Source of the DNA: Acorus gramineus
Lineage: Eukaryota; Streptophyta; Magnoliopsida; Acorales; Acoraceae
Reading direction: 5' to 3'
Length of the DNA: 64,000 bases
Assembly: GCA_030737835.1 (NCBI GenBank)
Contig: CM060856.1
Location: 1,697,928-1,761,927 of the forward strand
Shown here: piece by piece, positions 1-10,562 of the stretch
How the letters are laid out: each line of letters starts with the position of its first letter
Position numbering within the stretch: position 1 is the first letter of the stretch
Position numbers and translations under genes: made by a program
Notes under the pieces: model-generated
The model's database searches: none
Seen by the model: the letters and a program-made list of their open reading frames with translations, nothing else
What the model was told of the DNA's origin: nothing

Positions 1-2483
1 ACATAGGATATTGGGACTTATAATCATCCATACACATCCATACACCCTCACCCTCACCCCTCAATGGGTGACATAGGATATTGGGACTGACTAGGCTGTT
101 AATCATCCTTGGTCCACCGATAGCCTCTCCTCCACACCGTAGCTTGCCTGGTCTACTCCCACATTCAGCACAGTCTGAGTCCAAGATCAGGAGGTGCCTA
201 CTGATGGGAGCCCTCTGTCAGGATAGCCTGTCTAACACTGAGGAGTCCCTACACGGATCCAACGAAGGGAAGAGAAACAGCCTACCCACACGCATATGAT
301 CCACTCGGATCCGCTGACAACACATCTCTACAACTCTAGTGTCTTGAATTCATCAGAATTCCTCCAGGGCGCATAACCAAGATGCGGGGAACATGCATTA
401 ATATAGACGGGAAAAGAAACCTTGGGAGGGCACCATGAGGTCCCGATATAGGACATCCCGACAACCAAACAAGGAACACGGAGCACCCTAGCCCGGGTCT
501 CAATGTTGACCTCGCAAGGCCCCTTAATATTCCCTAAGGCATGCAATAACATTACAAGTTGCATTTAATTTAACAAATTAAACTAATAGGACGCATACAA
601 AGGCCAAGGCTTTCCTAGCATGATAACAAGGTGACAAGATGCATGGCTCTTACACAACCTAAGGGTGCAAGTCCCTAACATACTCAGTCTAGGGTAACAC
701 GCATACTACATATCAATCATGCTTGCATGGATTACATAATTAACAGGTTAATATTAATCTATGGTGCCCCAGGGGAGGACGGTATACGCCCAAGTGCATA
801 TAGCGCCTCCCAACTGGGTTGGATTGTCCCACTCACCGGTAATCGGGTCGTCGCGCGACCGTCCGTCAAAATCTGCAAGACAGGGTATCAACTTGGTGAG
901 TAAAATCCACAAATATACCAAAAATACACAAATAAATACCCCACACTGTGGCAAACATGCATACGGCCCGTACGCGCGCTAGCCCGAGCACCCCGACTCA
1001 CTCCCGCACCCCCGGCAACCACCCGCACGGCCACCCGCCCCCGGATGCACCGCCGCGCCCCAGCCCGCGCACCCAAGCGCCCTGCCGAGCCCCTGCCCGC
1101 ACGCCAGGACACGCCGCCGAGCTCCCCGGGTGCACCGCGCGCTCGCTGCGCCCCAGCGCAGCAGCCCGCGCGCACACCGCACGCCCCGCGCCCAGTGCCT
1201 CGCCCCGCGCGCACTCCGCGCGCACCACCACGCGCATCACCCACTCGATCAGCCCCCCGGGTGCACCCGCGCGCACTGCGCCCCAGCGCAGCACCCCGCA
1301 CGCGCACCCGCCCGCTCGAACCAACTGCTCTCCCTGCCGCGCACGCACAGCCCGCCTGCGCCTCTGCGCAACGCTCCGCGCGCACGCTACCGCATGGTGC
1401 CCAGCGCCCCAGCGTCCAGCGCCCAGCACCCACGCCCAGCACACCCGGCGCCCAGCACCCGCGCCCAGCACACCCGCGCCTGCGCCACCCGAGCGCACGC
1501 CCGCATGCACGCGCGCGCGCGCCCTGCCACTGCACGCCTGCTGCGCTGCCTGCTGCGCCTGTGCTGTCGATCCTGCCCGGGGCAGACAACCACCCTGCCC
1601 GAGCACCTCTACCACCACCCACCGACCACCAATGGCCTCCGACCGCCCCCAACCACCACCGACAGCCACCAGCCGCCCTCCACACTCAACCCCACCCTCC
1701 TAACATGCATCTAAACATGAAAAAGAAGGAAAGAACCCTTACCCAAGGAAAGGAGAGGAAAGGAAGGGAACCGGAGGCTCTTCGTGCACCGAAACGCCTC
1801 CCCAAGGATCTCCACCACCAAGACCTCTTCCTACCTCAAAAGGGGCTGAAAACAGGGGAGAATAGAAGGGGTTAGAGGGGGCCAAACTTGTCGGAACTCG
1901 AATCCGAGAACACCGGGGGATAGATCGGGACCGGATCTAACATTTCTATGTTTTGAGTTTTGAGTTTCAAGAACTCTAGGTGGCTCAAAACCAAGAAAAG
2001 GAGAGAGGGGGAGAGAGAAAATGAGTTGGGGAAGAAGATGAATAGTGGGGGGGGCAAATTTTTGCTCTCACTTAAATAGTCAACTCACTTAGATTAGGGT
2101 AATCAAGGTTAATTAGGGTTTAAGGCTTGATTAATGAGTTTAAGTGGGCTTTGACTTGGGTCAACCCAACCACACAAAAAAACAAAAAGGGTTGACCAAG
2201 TCATGGGCTCACTTTGACCGAGTCAACTCTCCCAATGATATCTCGCTCGGTCAAAACCCGGATACGCCCCGGAACTATGAAATTTTAGAAACGTTACCGG
2301 AATTCGATGAAAATTTCGTGAGTGGCTTAGAATGGCACCAGGACACATAATATGCAGTTAGATTTTCAATCGGAGTCCTCTAGCTCAGGACGATAGCTAA
2401 CAGTCCAAAATTTTAGCGATTCCGATCGAAAAATGAAAAAACTTAAAAACTGCCAGAAGGCTAAAAGTGACACATATATAACA
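1..2483 (-). mobile_element. Long LTR of gypsy family, minus orientation, cut by window edge
   Basis: Read on the minus strand it begins TGTTATATATGTGTCACTTT at 2483 and runs off the left edge of the window. Its parts match the other long LTRs: W-box cluster 2148-2258, TATA-like TATTTAAG near 2070-2080, pyrimidine-rich leader about 2000-1990, donor-like site near 1740, GC-rich stretch 965-1700, micro-exon 837-872, the CGAGGTCAACATTGAGACC module near 490-520 and the TCACCC array at 45-62. It sits inside the plus-orientation LTR that continues at 2484: the sequence from 2484 lines up with the interior of the LTR at 27795, starting about 200 bases into it. Whether it is a solo LTR or the 3' LTR of a larger element cannot be told, because the other end is outside the window. 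Confidence 0.8.
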
Positions 2484-5400
2484 CATGTAACAAAGGTTAT
2501 GGGTATTTTTCCAATTATACCCTTGGGATGAGAAAATCTTGGCAGCAGCCCTGTTTGATGTTTAGAACACATTTTGGAATAGGTGGAGGGGTTATTTGAT
2601 CTGAGCATAAACATAAAAGTTGTAGATAACCTTCTTGGCTTTCCAATGGATTTTGAATTGTACAATTCGAAGCTAGATTGTGGAAGTTATGGTTGTTCTA
2701 ATGTTGACTGTCCAGGATTTTAGTCAAGGACAGCCTGGTCATTTTGCCCCCACTAGATTTGTTGTATTTAGGCCCAAATGTGTCTCCTCTCTCTCTCTCT
2801 CTCATTCTCTACTCTCTTTTGGCCCAGCCCTTTTGAGTGTGTTTGGTAGAGTTTTTGAAGGAGAAGAAGATGGAACAAGAAGAGGTAGAGTTAGAAAAGT
2901 GGAAATCAAGGTGTATGTGTGTGTAAAGGATTTGTTGTTGTGTCGTCTCTTCCTTCTCCTCCTCCTCTAGAGCACCTCTCATGGTCTTCTCCCCTGTTCC
3001 CCCTCTCCTCTGGTTCAGCAAGAAGAAGAGAGGCTAAGATTGAGGTGGTGGTAGTGGTGGTGGTGGTCGAGGTGGTCGTGGGCACGCTTGTGAGCTCCCA
3101 CATCTCCCCTTCCCTCCCCCCTCTCTTGGTAAGCTTTTCCCTCTTCTTTCTACTGGTTTTTCAACATTTGGTATGTGTGGGTGCTGTTGGGAGAGTGTTG
3201 TTATGTGAAATTGTTATTGCACATGAGGTGTTTGTGTTTGTACATAAATAGTGGTGGTTTTGTATTGTAGTAAGGCAGATTTGTGTCTCCTTAAGATCCT
3301 TATGAAACTAGTACCTAGAGGCATGTTTTGAGGCTTGTGTCCCATGTAATATGATCATCCATGTGTCTAGAGGCTATATATGAAATTTGGTGTCAATATG
3401 ATATCTGTGTTGTAAGTTATAACCTGTTTTGCATGGACTGTCCAGATTCGCGTGGGAACTGTCCAGTTTCCGAAAAGATTTTATTTCGGGCTTGTAGAGG
3501 CACAATTAGGTTATGATGTCTTCATGGCTTATGATCCCAACATATCATAGAATGTGTATGATTTATTTCATAATTTTTGGATGTGTATTCGGTGCTGTGA
3601 GGATCCAATAGTAGGGCTGGTTGCAGCAGACATACCAATTTTGCTTAATTGTGTGTCAGGGAGTTGTTATACATGTTGTGGAAACTATCTGGAGTTAGGG
3701 TCTTCATGAAGTAGGCTTATATGTGTGTCAGGAGGTTTCATATTTTAATTGAGAATCATTGGTTGTGTTTTGCAGCTTTCGTTGGCGGAACTCGCGATGA
3801 ATGGGTCGTTAGGTGAGTGGTTCAATCCAACCCTTCGGGAAGCGTTGGATGCACGTAGTTGTGCGTCATGCATCCGTGGGGTGCCGTAACTATACTACTT
3901 GTTGAGATGAGTAGTATGGTCATGTATAACCTATATGATGTTAGATATCTTGCATGCTAGGCCTGTATAGCTCGTATATTACATAGAATCCCCTATTCTA
4001 CCATATACTTGTCTATGCATTGTATTCATATGTGAATAACCATGTTTGCATGCGCCCTGCTTGTATGGGCATGTATCTCCTTGCATTATATGGATGTATA
4101 GAATATGGCATGTCTTAGGTAGTCTTGTAATACTACCCCCCTAGATTAGTAATATCTAGCAAGGATCGGGTGCATACTTAGTATTCCCTAGTAATAAGAC
4201 TTGAGCGCATGGTGTAGTAGTTGCGCCCATCTTGTTGGGGCAAAGCTATGACCTTCTTGAGATGATGAGGCTTCATCTCTCTCTCACCCTCTCTCCTTAC
4301 GCGAACTGAATAAGTAGATGTAGTTCCTACTTGACTCAGATTCTTTTAAGAATATTGGCATGCACCTGTTACTGTGAGAGATCGCGCTTGACCCTTCCCT
4401 TTTAAGTTGGTGATATCCAACGCATGTTAGGGTATACCTTGTATGCTTGTATTCTTGTATGCATATTATTTAGGCCATGCCTGGTATGTATGTTGCATAT
4501 ATATATTGTTTATGATTTATCCATGTTAGGGAGAACCCCTACAGTTAATTCTATGTTATCGTGCATGTGGACCATGTATATAACTGTGATAGAATTCTCC
4601 TATTATAATTGCACATGTTAGACTATTCGTGCCTACCTGTTCTCGGCGTGGGTATGACCCGTTGTCGGGTTGTACCTTAGTTAGTTAGAGCGCAAGTGAT
4701 GTAATTGCCATCCTGCATCCGTGTGATGCACTTGTTGGAATTCAGGAGAATTCGATGTTATATCGGTGTTTCGAACCACTGGTTATGGTGTTTAAGCTAG
4801 GCCTACCCATGTTAGGCGAGTGTATGAACCGCCCATTAGGTTATGCCTTGGGCTTATTTTTGGTGCAAGAGTCGAGGTAACTCTTTGCGTCCGAGCAACG
4901 CATCTATGTGAGAGTTCATAAGTATTCGATAGCATCGATAGGCGATTATCGAGAGTAGTTATTTTTCCACTGGGTTCGCTTTGCGAAGATGGAGTGTTTC
5001 TTTCCAATATCGCCCATGTTGAAGCGGCCAGGGTTGTAGCTGTTCTGACAAAGGGCCTCCACCTGTAGGTACTATCAATGCATGTGGCAAGATGTGCTGA
5101 TCATGGGGGTAGACCAGGTAGAGGCTACCCGGGAGAGGGCTAACGAATGATATTGCGAGCGTGGAATGGTTCTCCCCTTCGTCGAATCTGTGTCGATGCT
5201 ACCCAACGTTGTAACTGTCCTGACAGAGGGCCCCCACCTGTAGGTACTATCGATGCATGTGGCAAGATGTACTGATCATGGGGGTATACTAGGTAGAGGC
5301 TACTCGGGAGAGGGTTACCGGATAATGAAGGGTGTAGAACAAGTAGTTTAATCTCAAAAGTCACTCGGATCACCCCTGCGGGGGGGGTGAGGGTGAGGGT

Positions 5401-6176
5401 AAGTTGAGTCACGTCGTCACGTAACTCTTATACCCATCGAGTATACTCTGGGTATGCTACTCCTAACGCATGAGGTATCGAAATATATCTCTACCTTGTA
5501 GCGAATGGACTCGTTGTATTTTGTTATCCAGTAACACCATGTGTTATGGTTAACAGTTGTTCCTCCCCAAGTGTCACAAGAGCCTCCCTCCGGGAGTGAG
5601 GGTAAGGGTGAGGTTGGTCACGCCGCCACGTGACCTTATTATTCATTGGGTTCCCACCCATGTTTTCCTTGAAAGGAAATTGCCTTAGTATTGAATTGTT
5701 GTTATGGTGCTTGGCTTCTTGTCACTCATTGAGCTTGGCTTCTTGTCACTCATTGAGCTTGTAGCTTACCCCTCGCGTACTGTTTCTTCTACAGGGGCAG
5801 TGTTGGGCGCAGAGCTAGAGCTTCCTTGTGGCGTGGTCTTGCGTGCGTGGGAGCATCCCGTCTGGCGAATGGCGAGTGCGAGGCTGTCAGCAGTCCTAGA
5901 GTCTTATATTTGTAATAGTGCGTGTTGCACTGGTTGTATTTTATTTGGACTATACTTGGCTCTCACATAATAGTGATTGTGTATTCGAGTCTGTAATAAT
6001 GTTTTTGGTTTACAGACATTGTTGATATTTTATGCTTCCGCTTTTCAGTTAGCTATCATTTATCTTTGCCTTGCCACCTTGTGTGTTGTTGTTGGAGTCC
6101 TTGTTGACCTCAGGTATTGATAGCTGATATTATATATATTGCCACGTCTCGAGGACGGCCACCCTGGGGCGTGACA
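2484..6176 (+). mobile_element. Long LTR of gypsy family, diverged subfamily B, 5' end lost
   Basis: The 3' end is the family terminus (GAGGACGGCC ... GGGGCGTGACA, 6176). The 5' part (2500-3130) matches the U3 and leader of the LTR at 27795, for example AGTTATGGGTATTTTTCCAA and CAGCAGCCCTGTT. The middle is much less GC-rich than in the other copies. Intron-like borders are nonetheless kept: donor at 3129 (TTGGTAAGCTTTTCC), acceptor TTTTGCAG ending 3775, donor GTGAGTGG at 3813, acceptor TTCTTCTACAG ending 5794. The missing 5' end is explained by insertion of the minus LTR at 1-2483. Intron 2 holds two tandem copies of a module (about 5030-5130 and 5210-5330) that also occurs inside gypsy pol near 24000. 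Confidence 0.78.
3129..5794 (+). promoter_or_regulatory. Predicted leader introns and micro-exon in LTR B
   Basis: Predicted intron 1 is 3129-3775 (647 bases), micro-exon 3776-3812 (37 bases), intron 2 3813-5794 (1,982 bases). The micro-exon sequence differs from that of the other LTRs (it begins CTTTCGTTGG and ends GGGTCGTTAG), but its flanks are the same: TGCAG upstream and GTGAGTGG followed by TTCAATCCAACCC downstream. The final acceptor is preceded by CATTGAGCTTGTAGCTTACC, which corresponds to CACTGAGCGTGTGGCTCACC in the other copies and may be the branch-site region. Splicing is inferred from motif conservation only. Confidence 0.5.
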
Positions 6177-6418
6177 CAAAAACCGCATATAAATTTATGT
6201 AAAAAAGTTTCCAAGACCTGAGTTTTCTAAAAGCTGTGGAGAGGTATCTTCTTACAAAATTAGTTTTAAACTCAGCTTTTGTTTAAAACTAGTTTTACAA
6301 TTGTGCAACCAAACGCAACCTATATGTCATAACAAATAAAAAATACACAAATAAATAACAAATAATAAAGTGAACAAAATAAATAGAGGAGGTAGAGGGA
6401 GAGTGATATTCTTATTCA
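6177..6418 (-). mobile_element. Older copia LTR, minus orientation, left half
   Basis: This stretch is separated from 14345-14577 only by the younger copia element 6419-14344. Joined across the ATTCA duplication, the two halves read on the minus strand as a copia LTR that starts TGTTGTGAATATGG at 14577, like the LTR of the inserted element. The boundary with the neighbouring LTR B is at 6176/6177; the outer end of the old LTR is not clearly defined here. Confidence 0.5.
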
Positions 6419-6727
6419 TGTTGTGAATATGGTGAATAACCACTACTTCTCTAACCCATAATCTTCCCCACTCTTCAACTCCATAACCCCCTCATTCTAT
6501 TCCATAACACTCCTATCTAAATCACCCCACTAACTACCCCTTCACCTCTTTAGCTTGTAACTCCCAACCTTTGGTACCCTATAAATAGAAGGGTATTGCC
6601 TTGTATTCTATGAAAAAAATCAACCAACAAATAGTGAATAAGAATCTCTCTCTACTTCTCTTCTCTATATACTTGTGTGCTTTGTTTATATACTCTTATG
6701 TATTCATATTCTATTTAGTTTATAACA
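6419..6727 (+). repeat. Copia 5' LTR
   Basis: It begins TGTTGTGAATATGGTG and ends TTTATAACA. It contains CCCTATAAATAGAAGG (TATA box, about 6577-6592) followed by the leader repeated in the 3' LTR. Directly after it comes CGTTATCAGCAC (6728-6739), in the position of the primer-binding site; I did not assign a tRNA to it. Confidence 0.9.
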
Positions 6728-6759
6728 CGTTATCAGCACAAAAAGCCCCTTATTAAAGA

Positions 6760-7420
6760 GAAAGAATGGCTATGGTTGTGACATTTGTCTAGTAGACAGC
6801 GCTACAACACATATAATCCTACGAAATAAATAATGTTTATCGACATTGACATTAATCAATGCAAATGTTAATACCATTTCTGGTACTATAAAATTAATTG
6901 AAGGCTTCAGAAGAGCAAATATAATATTACCAAGAGGTACAAAATTTTGTATTAATGATGCATTATATTCAACAAGATCCAGAAGAAATCTGCTAAGTTT
7001 TAAAGATATCCATCTTAATGGATATCATATTGAGACTATCAATGAAAACATTATGGAGTATTTATGCATTACTTCAATTGTTTTAGGCCAAAAACATATA
7101 TTAGAGAAACTTCATGCTTTCTCATCTAGGTTGTATTATACAACCACAAAAACAATCGAATCATATGTTGTAATGAACGAGAAGCTCTATGATTCAGATA
7201 TTTTTACACTTTGGCATGATCGTCTCGGGCATCTAGGATCTACAATGATGCGTCGAATAATTGATAACTCATTTGGGAATTCGTTAAAGAACCAGAAGAT
7301 TCTTTTACATAATCACTATCAATACACTTCGTGCTCACAAGGAAAATTGATAGTTAGATCATCCCCTACAAAAGTGAATGTTGAGTCACCAACATTTTTG
7401 CAAATAATCCAAGGGGATAT
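6760..7420 (+). pseudogene. Copia protease remnant and GAG-pre-integrase domain
   Basis: Translation from about 6770 gives DICLVDSATTH, the copia aspartic protease active-site context (Asp-Ser-Ala), then a stop and an open stretch from 6846. The open stretch contains the GAG-pre-integrase zinc-binding motif: LWHDRLGHLG (about 7213-7242), with the two Cys replaced in part (YTSCSQGK, about 7323-7346). The frame runs to GDI at 7420, where the inserted LTR interrupts the first residues of the integrase core. An in-frame stop between the two parts and the lack of gag upstream make this non-functional. Confidence 0.82.
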
Positions 7421-7668
7421 TGTTATATATGTGTCACTTTTAACCTTCTGGTAACCGTTGGGACATTCTGGCAGTTTTTCGGTTTTTTTCGTTTTTCGAT
7501 CGGAACCGCTAAAATTTCGGGCTGTTAGCTATCGCCTTGAGATTGAGGGCTCCGATTGAAAATCTAACTGCATATTATGTGCCCTGGTGCCATTCCAAGC
7601 CGCTCACAAAAATTTTGTCGAATTCTGGTACATTTCGGAATTTCGCAGTTTCGCGGCGTATCCGGGTT

Positions 7669-7773
7669 TTGACCGAGTGAGAAGTCATTGGGAGACTTTG
7701 ACTTGGTCAATGTGGACCCTTGACTTGGTCAAATGGTTTTGGATTTTAGTGTGGTTGGGTTGACTTGGGTCAA
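7669..7773 (+). promoter_or_regulatory. W-box cluster in LTR U3
   Basis: Seven TTGACC/TTGACT or reverse GGTCAA cores lie within 105 bases: 7669, 7698, 7705, 7720, 7727, 7760 and 7768. Three pairs are inverted with a 1-2 base overlap or spacer, as in TTGACTTGGTCAA. The cluster ends about 75 bases before the TATA-like site. TTGAC[C/T] is the known WRKY-binding core, so a stress- or pathogen-responsive promoter is a fair inference; activity is not shown here. Confidence 0.6.
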
Positions 7774-8172
7774 ACCACACTTAAGCCTCCCTAAGCTAGC
7801 TTAAACCCTAATTAACCTAGCTTACCCTAATCTAAATGAGGTTTGACTTATTTAAAGAAAGCAAAAAGGTGTTCTTCACTAATCATTGTCTTCTCCAACT
7901 CTTTTTCTCTCTCCCCCTTTCTCTTTTTCAAGCTTTTGAGCCACCTAGGGTCCTCAAATCTCAAAACCTAAATCATAGAAAGGGTAGATCCGGTCCCGAT
8001 CTACACCCCGGTGGTTTCAAATCTGAATTCCGGCGAGTCTAGCCCTTTCATCCGCCCTCTCTTCTCCTCAGATCGGAGCCATTTCGGAGGTGGGAAGAGG
8101 TCTCGGTGGTGGAGACCGTTGGAGAGGAGTTTTGGTGCGCGGAGAGCAACCGAACATCCCTTCTTTCCCTTA

Positions 8173-10562
8173 GTAAGCTCTTTTTCCTCTTCTTTTTGGC
8201 TTAGATGCTTGTTAGGAGGGGGGTTTTGAGGTTGGGTGGTGGTCGGCGGCTGTGGGTGGCTGTCGGAGGTGGTTGGGGGCGGTCGGAGGCCATGGGTGGC
8301 CAGTGGTTGGTGGTGGAGGTGCTCGGACAAGGTGTTGGGCAGTCCCGGGCAGGATGCCAGGGCTGTTCCGGGCGGGTAGCAGGGCTGGCCCGTGTTGGCT
8401 GTGCGCGCTGGCAGGCCGGGAAGGCAGGCTGCGCGCGCATGCAGGCAGGGCGGGCCGATTGGGCAGAGAGGTTAGCAGTCTCGGGCAGCAGGCAGCACAG
8501 GCAACGCATCAGGCAGGCGGGCAGTGCTCGGGCAGCAGGCGAGCGGTACTCGGGCCACTCGGCGATGCGCGCAGGCAGACAGCGCGGGCAAGCATCGCGG
8601 GCAGGCTGGCAGGCGTGCTGGGCGTGCGCATGGGCGCTGGGTGAGGGTCCCGGGTGCTGGGCGCTGGGCGCTGGGTCGCGGATGCTGGGCGCTGGGTGTG
8701 CTGGGCGAGGGTGCTGGGCGCTGGGCGCTGAGCACCGAGCAGGAGCATGCGCGCGGGGCGCTAGGTAGAGGCGCAGGCGTGCGCGCGGTGAGGTGAGCAG
8801 CGGATGCGAGCGGGCGGGGTGCGCGTGCGGGGCGCTGCGCTGGGGCACAGTGCGCGCCGGTGCACCGGTGCGGGGCTGGTCGAGCGGATGGTGCGAGCCG
8901 GTGGTGCGCGCGGGGTGCACGCGAAGCGAGGCAAGGGCAGCGGAGGTGCGCGCGGGGCGAGGCGTTGGGCGCGCGGGGCGTGTGGTGTGCGCGCGGGCCA
9001 GCGCGGGGCGTGCGGGGTGCGCGCGGGCTGCTGCGATGGGGCGCAAGGGTCGCACGGTGCACCCGGGTGGCTCGGCAGCATGTCCAGGCGGCGGGCAGGG
9101 GCCCGGCGGTGCGCCTGGGTGCACGGGCTGAGGCGCGGTGGTGCATCCGGGGGCGGGTGGCCGTGCGGGTGGTTGCCGAGGGTTCGGGAGTGAGTCAGAG
9201 TGCTCGGGCTCGCGTGCGTACGGGCCGTATGTACGTTTGTCCGAGTATTGGGTATTTTTAGAGTATTTTTAATGTATTTTGGGGGTATTTGTGGATTTTA
9301 CTCACCTAGTTGGTTACCCTGTCTTGCAGATCTTGACGGACGGTCGCGCGACGACCCGGATTCCGGTGAGTGGGACAATCCAACCCAGTTGGGAGGCGCT
9401 ATACGCACTTGGGCGTGTACCGTCCTCCCCTGGGGCACCATGGATTTATATTAACTGTTGTAATGTGTAATCCATGAGATTCATGATTAAAATGTAGTAT
9501 GCATGCTACCCTAGACTTGTATGTCAGGGACTTGCACCCTTAGGATATGTGTAAGAGCCATGCACCCTGTTCCCATGCTAGGAAGCCTCGGCCTATGCAT
9601 GCGTCTTATTAGTTTGATTATTAAATTAAATGTTAGCATGCCTTGTATAATATTATAGGGAGGGGCCTTGCGAGGTCAACATTGAGACCCGGGTTAGGGT
9701 ACTCCGTGTTCCTTGTTTGGTTGTCGGGATGTCCTGTATCGGGACCTCATGCTGCCCTCCCAAGGTTTCTTGTCCCAATAATATTATAACCCTTGTTAAT
9801 AATTAATATGTTATCCCTTGTTAAATGGTTATTATGCATGTTCCCCGTATCTTGGTTATGCGCCCTGGAGGAATTCTGAAGAATTCATGACATCAGAGTT
9901 GTTAGGATGTGTTGTCTGCGGATCCGAGTGGATCATATGCGATGGATAGGCTGTTCTGTTCCCTTCGTTGGATCCTTTAGAGACTACCCCAGCGTTGGAA
10001 AGGTTGTCCCGTGCAGGGGCTCCCATCAATAGGCACCTCCTGATCTTGGACTCGGACTGTGCCGAATGTGGGGGTGGCCAAACGGCCTACGGAGTGGGGA
10101 GAGACTATCGGTGGACCAAGGGTGACCATCAGCCTAGTCAGTCCTAATATCCTATGTCACCTATTAAGGGGTGAGGGTGAGGGTGAGGGTGTACTGGGTT
10201 GGCGATGTGGCGACCCACTGGGTTGTGTAAGGATGATTATCAACCTGCTAAGTCCCAATATCCTATGTCACCTATTGAGGGGTGAGGGTGAGGGTGAGGG
10301 TGAGGGTGCAGTGGGTTGGCGATAGCGACCTACTGGTTTGTAAAGTCCCAACATCCTTTGTCACCTATTAAGGGGTGAGGGTTAGGGTGTAGTGGGTTGG
10401 CGGTAGCGACCCACTGGATTGTGTAGTTGTTGCCATTTTGTGGCTTGTAAAATGATGATTGTGGATTATAGCATCTGGTTGTGGTTAATATAAGCTGTGA
10501 TGCATGGGTTGTGCTATTCACTGAGCGTGTGGCTCACCCCTCACATAATATTTTTTTGCCAG
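8173..10562 (+). promoter_or_regulatory. Predicted spliced leader of LTR: two introns and a micro-exon
   Basis: Predicted intron 1 is 8173-9329, micro-exon 9330-9365 (36 bases, GACGGACGGTCGCGCGACGA inside it), intron 2 9366-10562. The acceptor GTCTTGCAG and donor GTGAGTGGGAC flank the micro-exon. The last acceptor TTTTTTTGCCAG is preceded by GAGCGTGTGGCTCACCCC. The same borders recur in all other copies that reach this far. There is no convincing conserved reading frame, so a non-coding leader is favoured. Confidence 0.5.
10130..10420 (+). repeat. GGGTGA telomere-like array in ~100-base units
   Basis: Three units are seen, each built as TCCTATGTCACCTATT(A/G)AGGGG, then several TGAGGG repeats, then GTGGGTTGGCGAT and GCGACCCACTGG. 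The longest run, 10279-10306, has five GGG tracts with 3-base loops, a classical G-quadruplex pattern on the LTR sense strand. Matching arrays are at 30150-30420, 35690-35800 and, reversed, 45-62, 16320-16555 and 19690-19830. Confidence 0.85.

Noticed and set aside
328..564. Conserved ~75-codon reading in LTR intron 2 (CEVNIETRARVLRVPCLV...)
   Set aside because: It recurs at 20015-20302 and 29686-29901, but the equivalent has a stop in the 33229 copy (about 35310) and is broken by an indel in the 7421 copy near 9775; likeness is explained by shared descent of the repeats.
888..1875. Long overlapping open readings on both strands (up to 276 codons), Ala/Arg/Pro-rich
   Set aside because: They lie in the GC-rich LTR segment where stop codons are rare by composition; several frames are open at once and products are low-complexity. 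The same holds at 8201-9261, 17450-18373, 20598-21697, 28667-29341 and 34004-34687.
10160..10390. Interstitial telomere
   Set aside because: The repeat word is GGGTGA, not the plant TTTAGGG, and it is part of every LTR copy.
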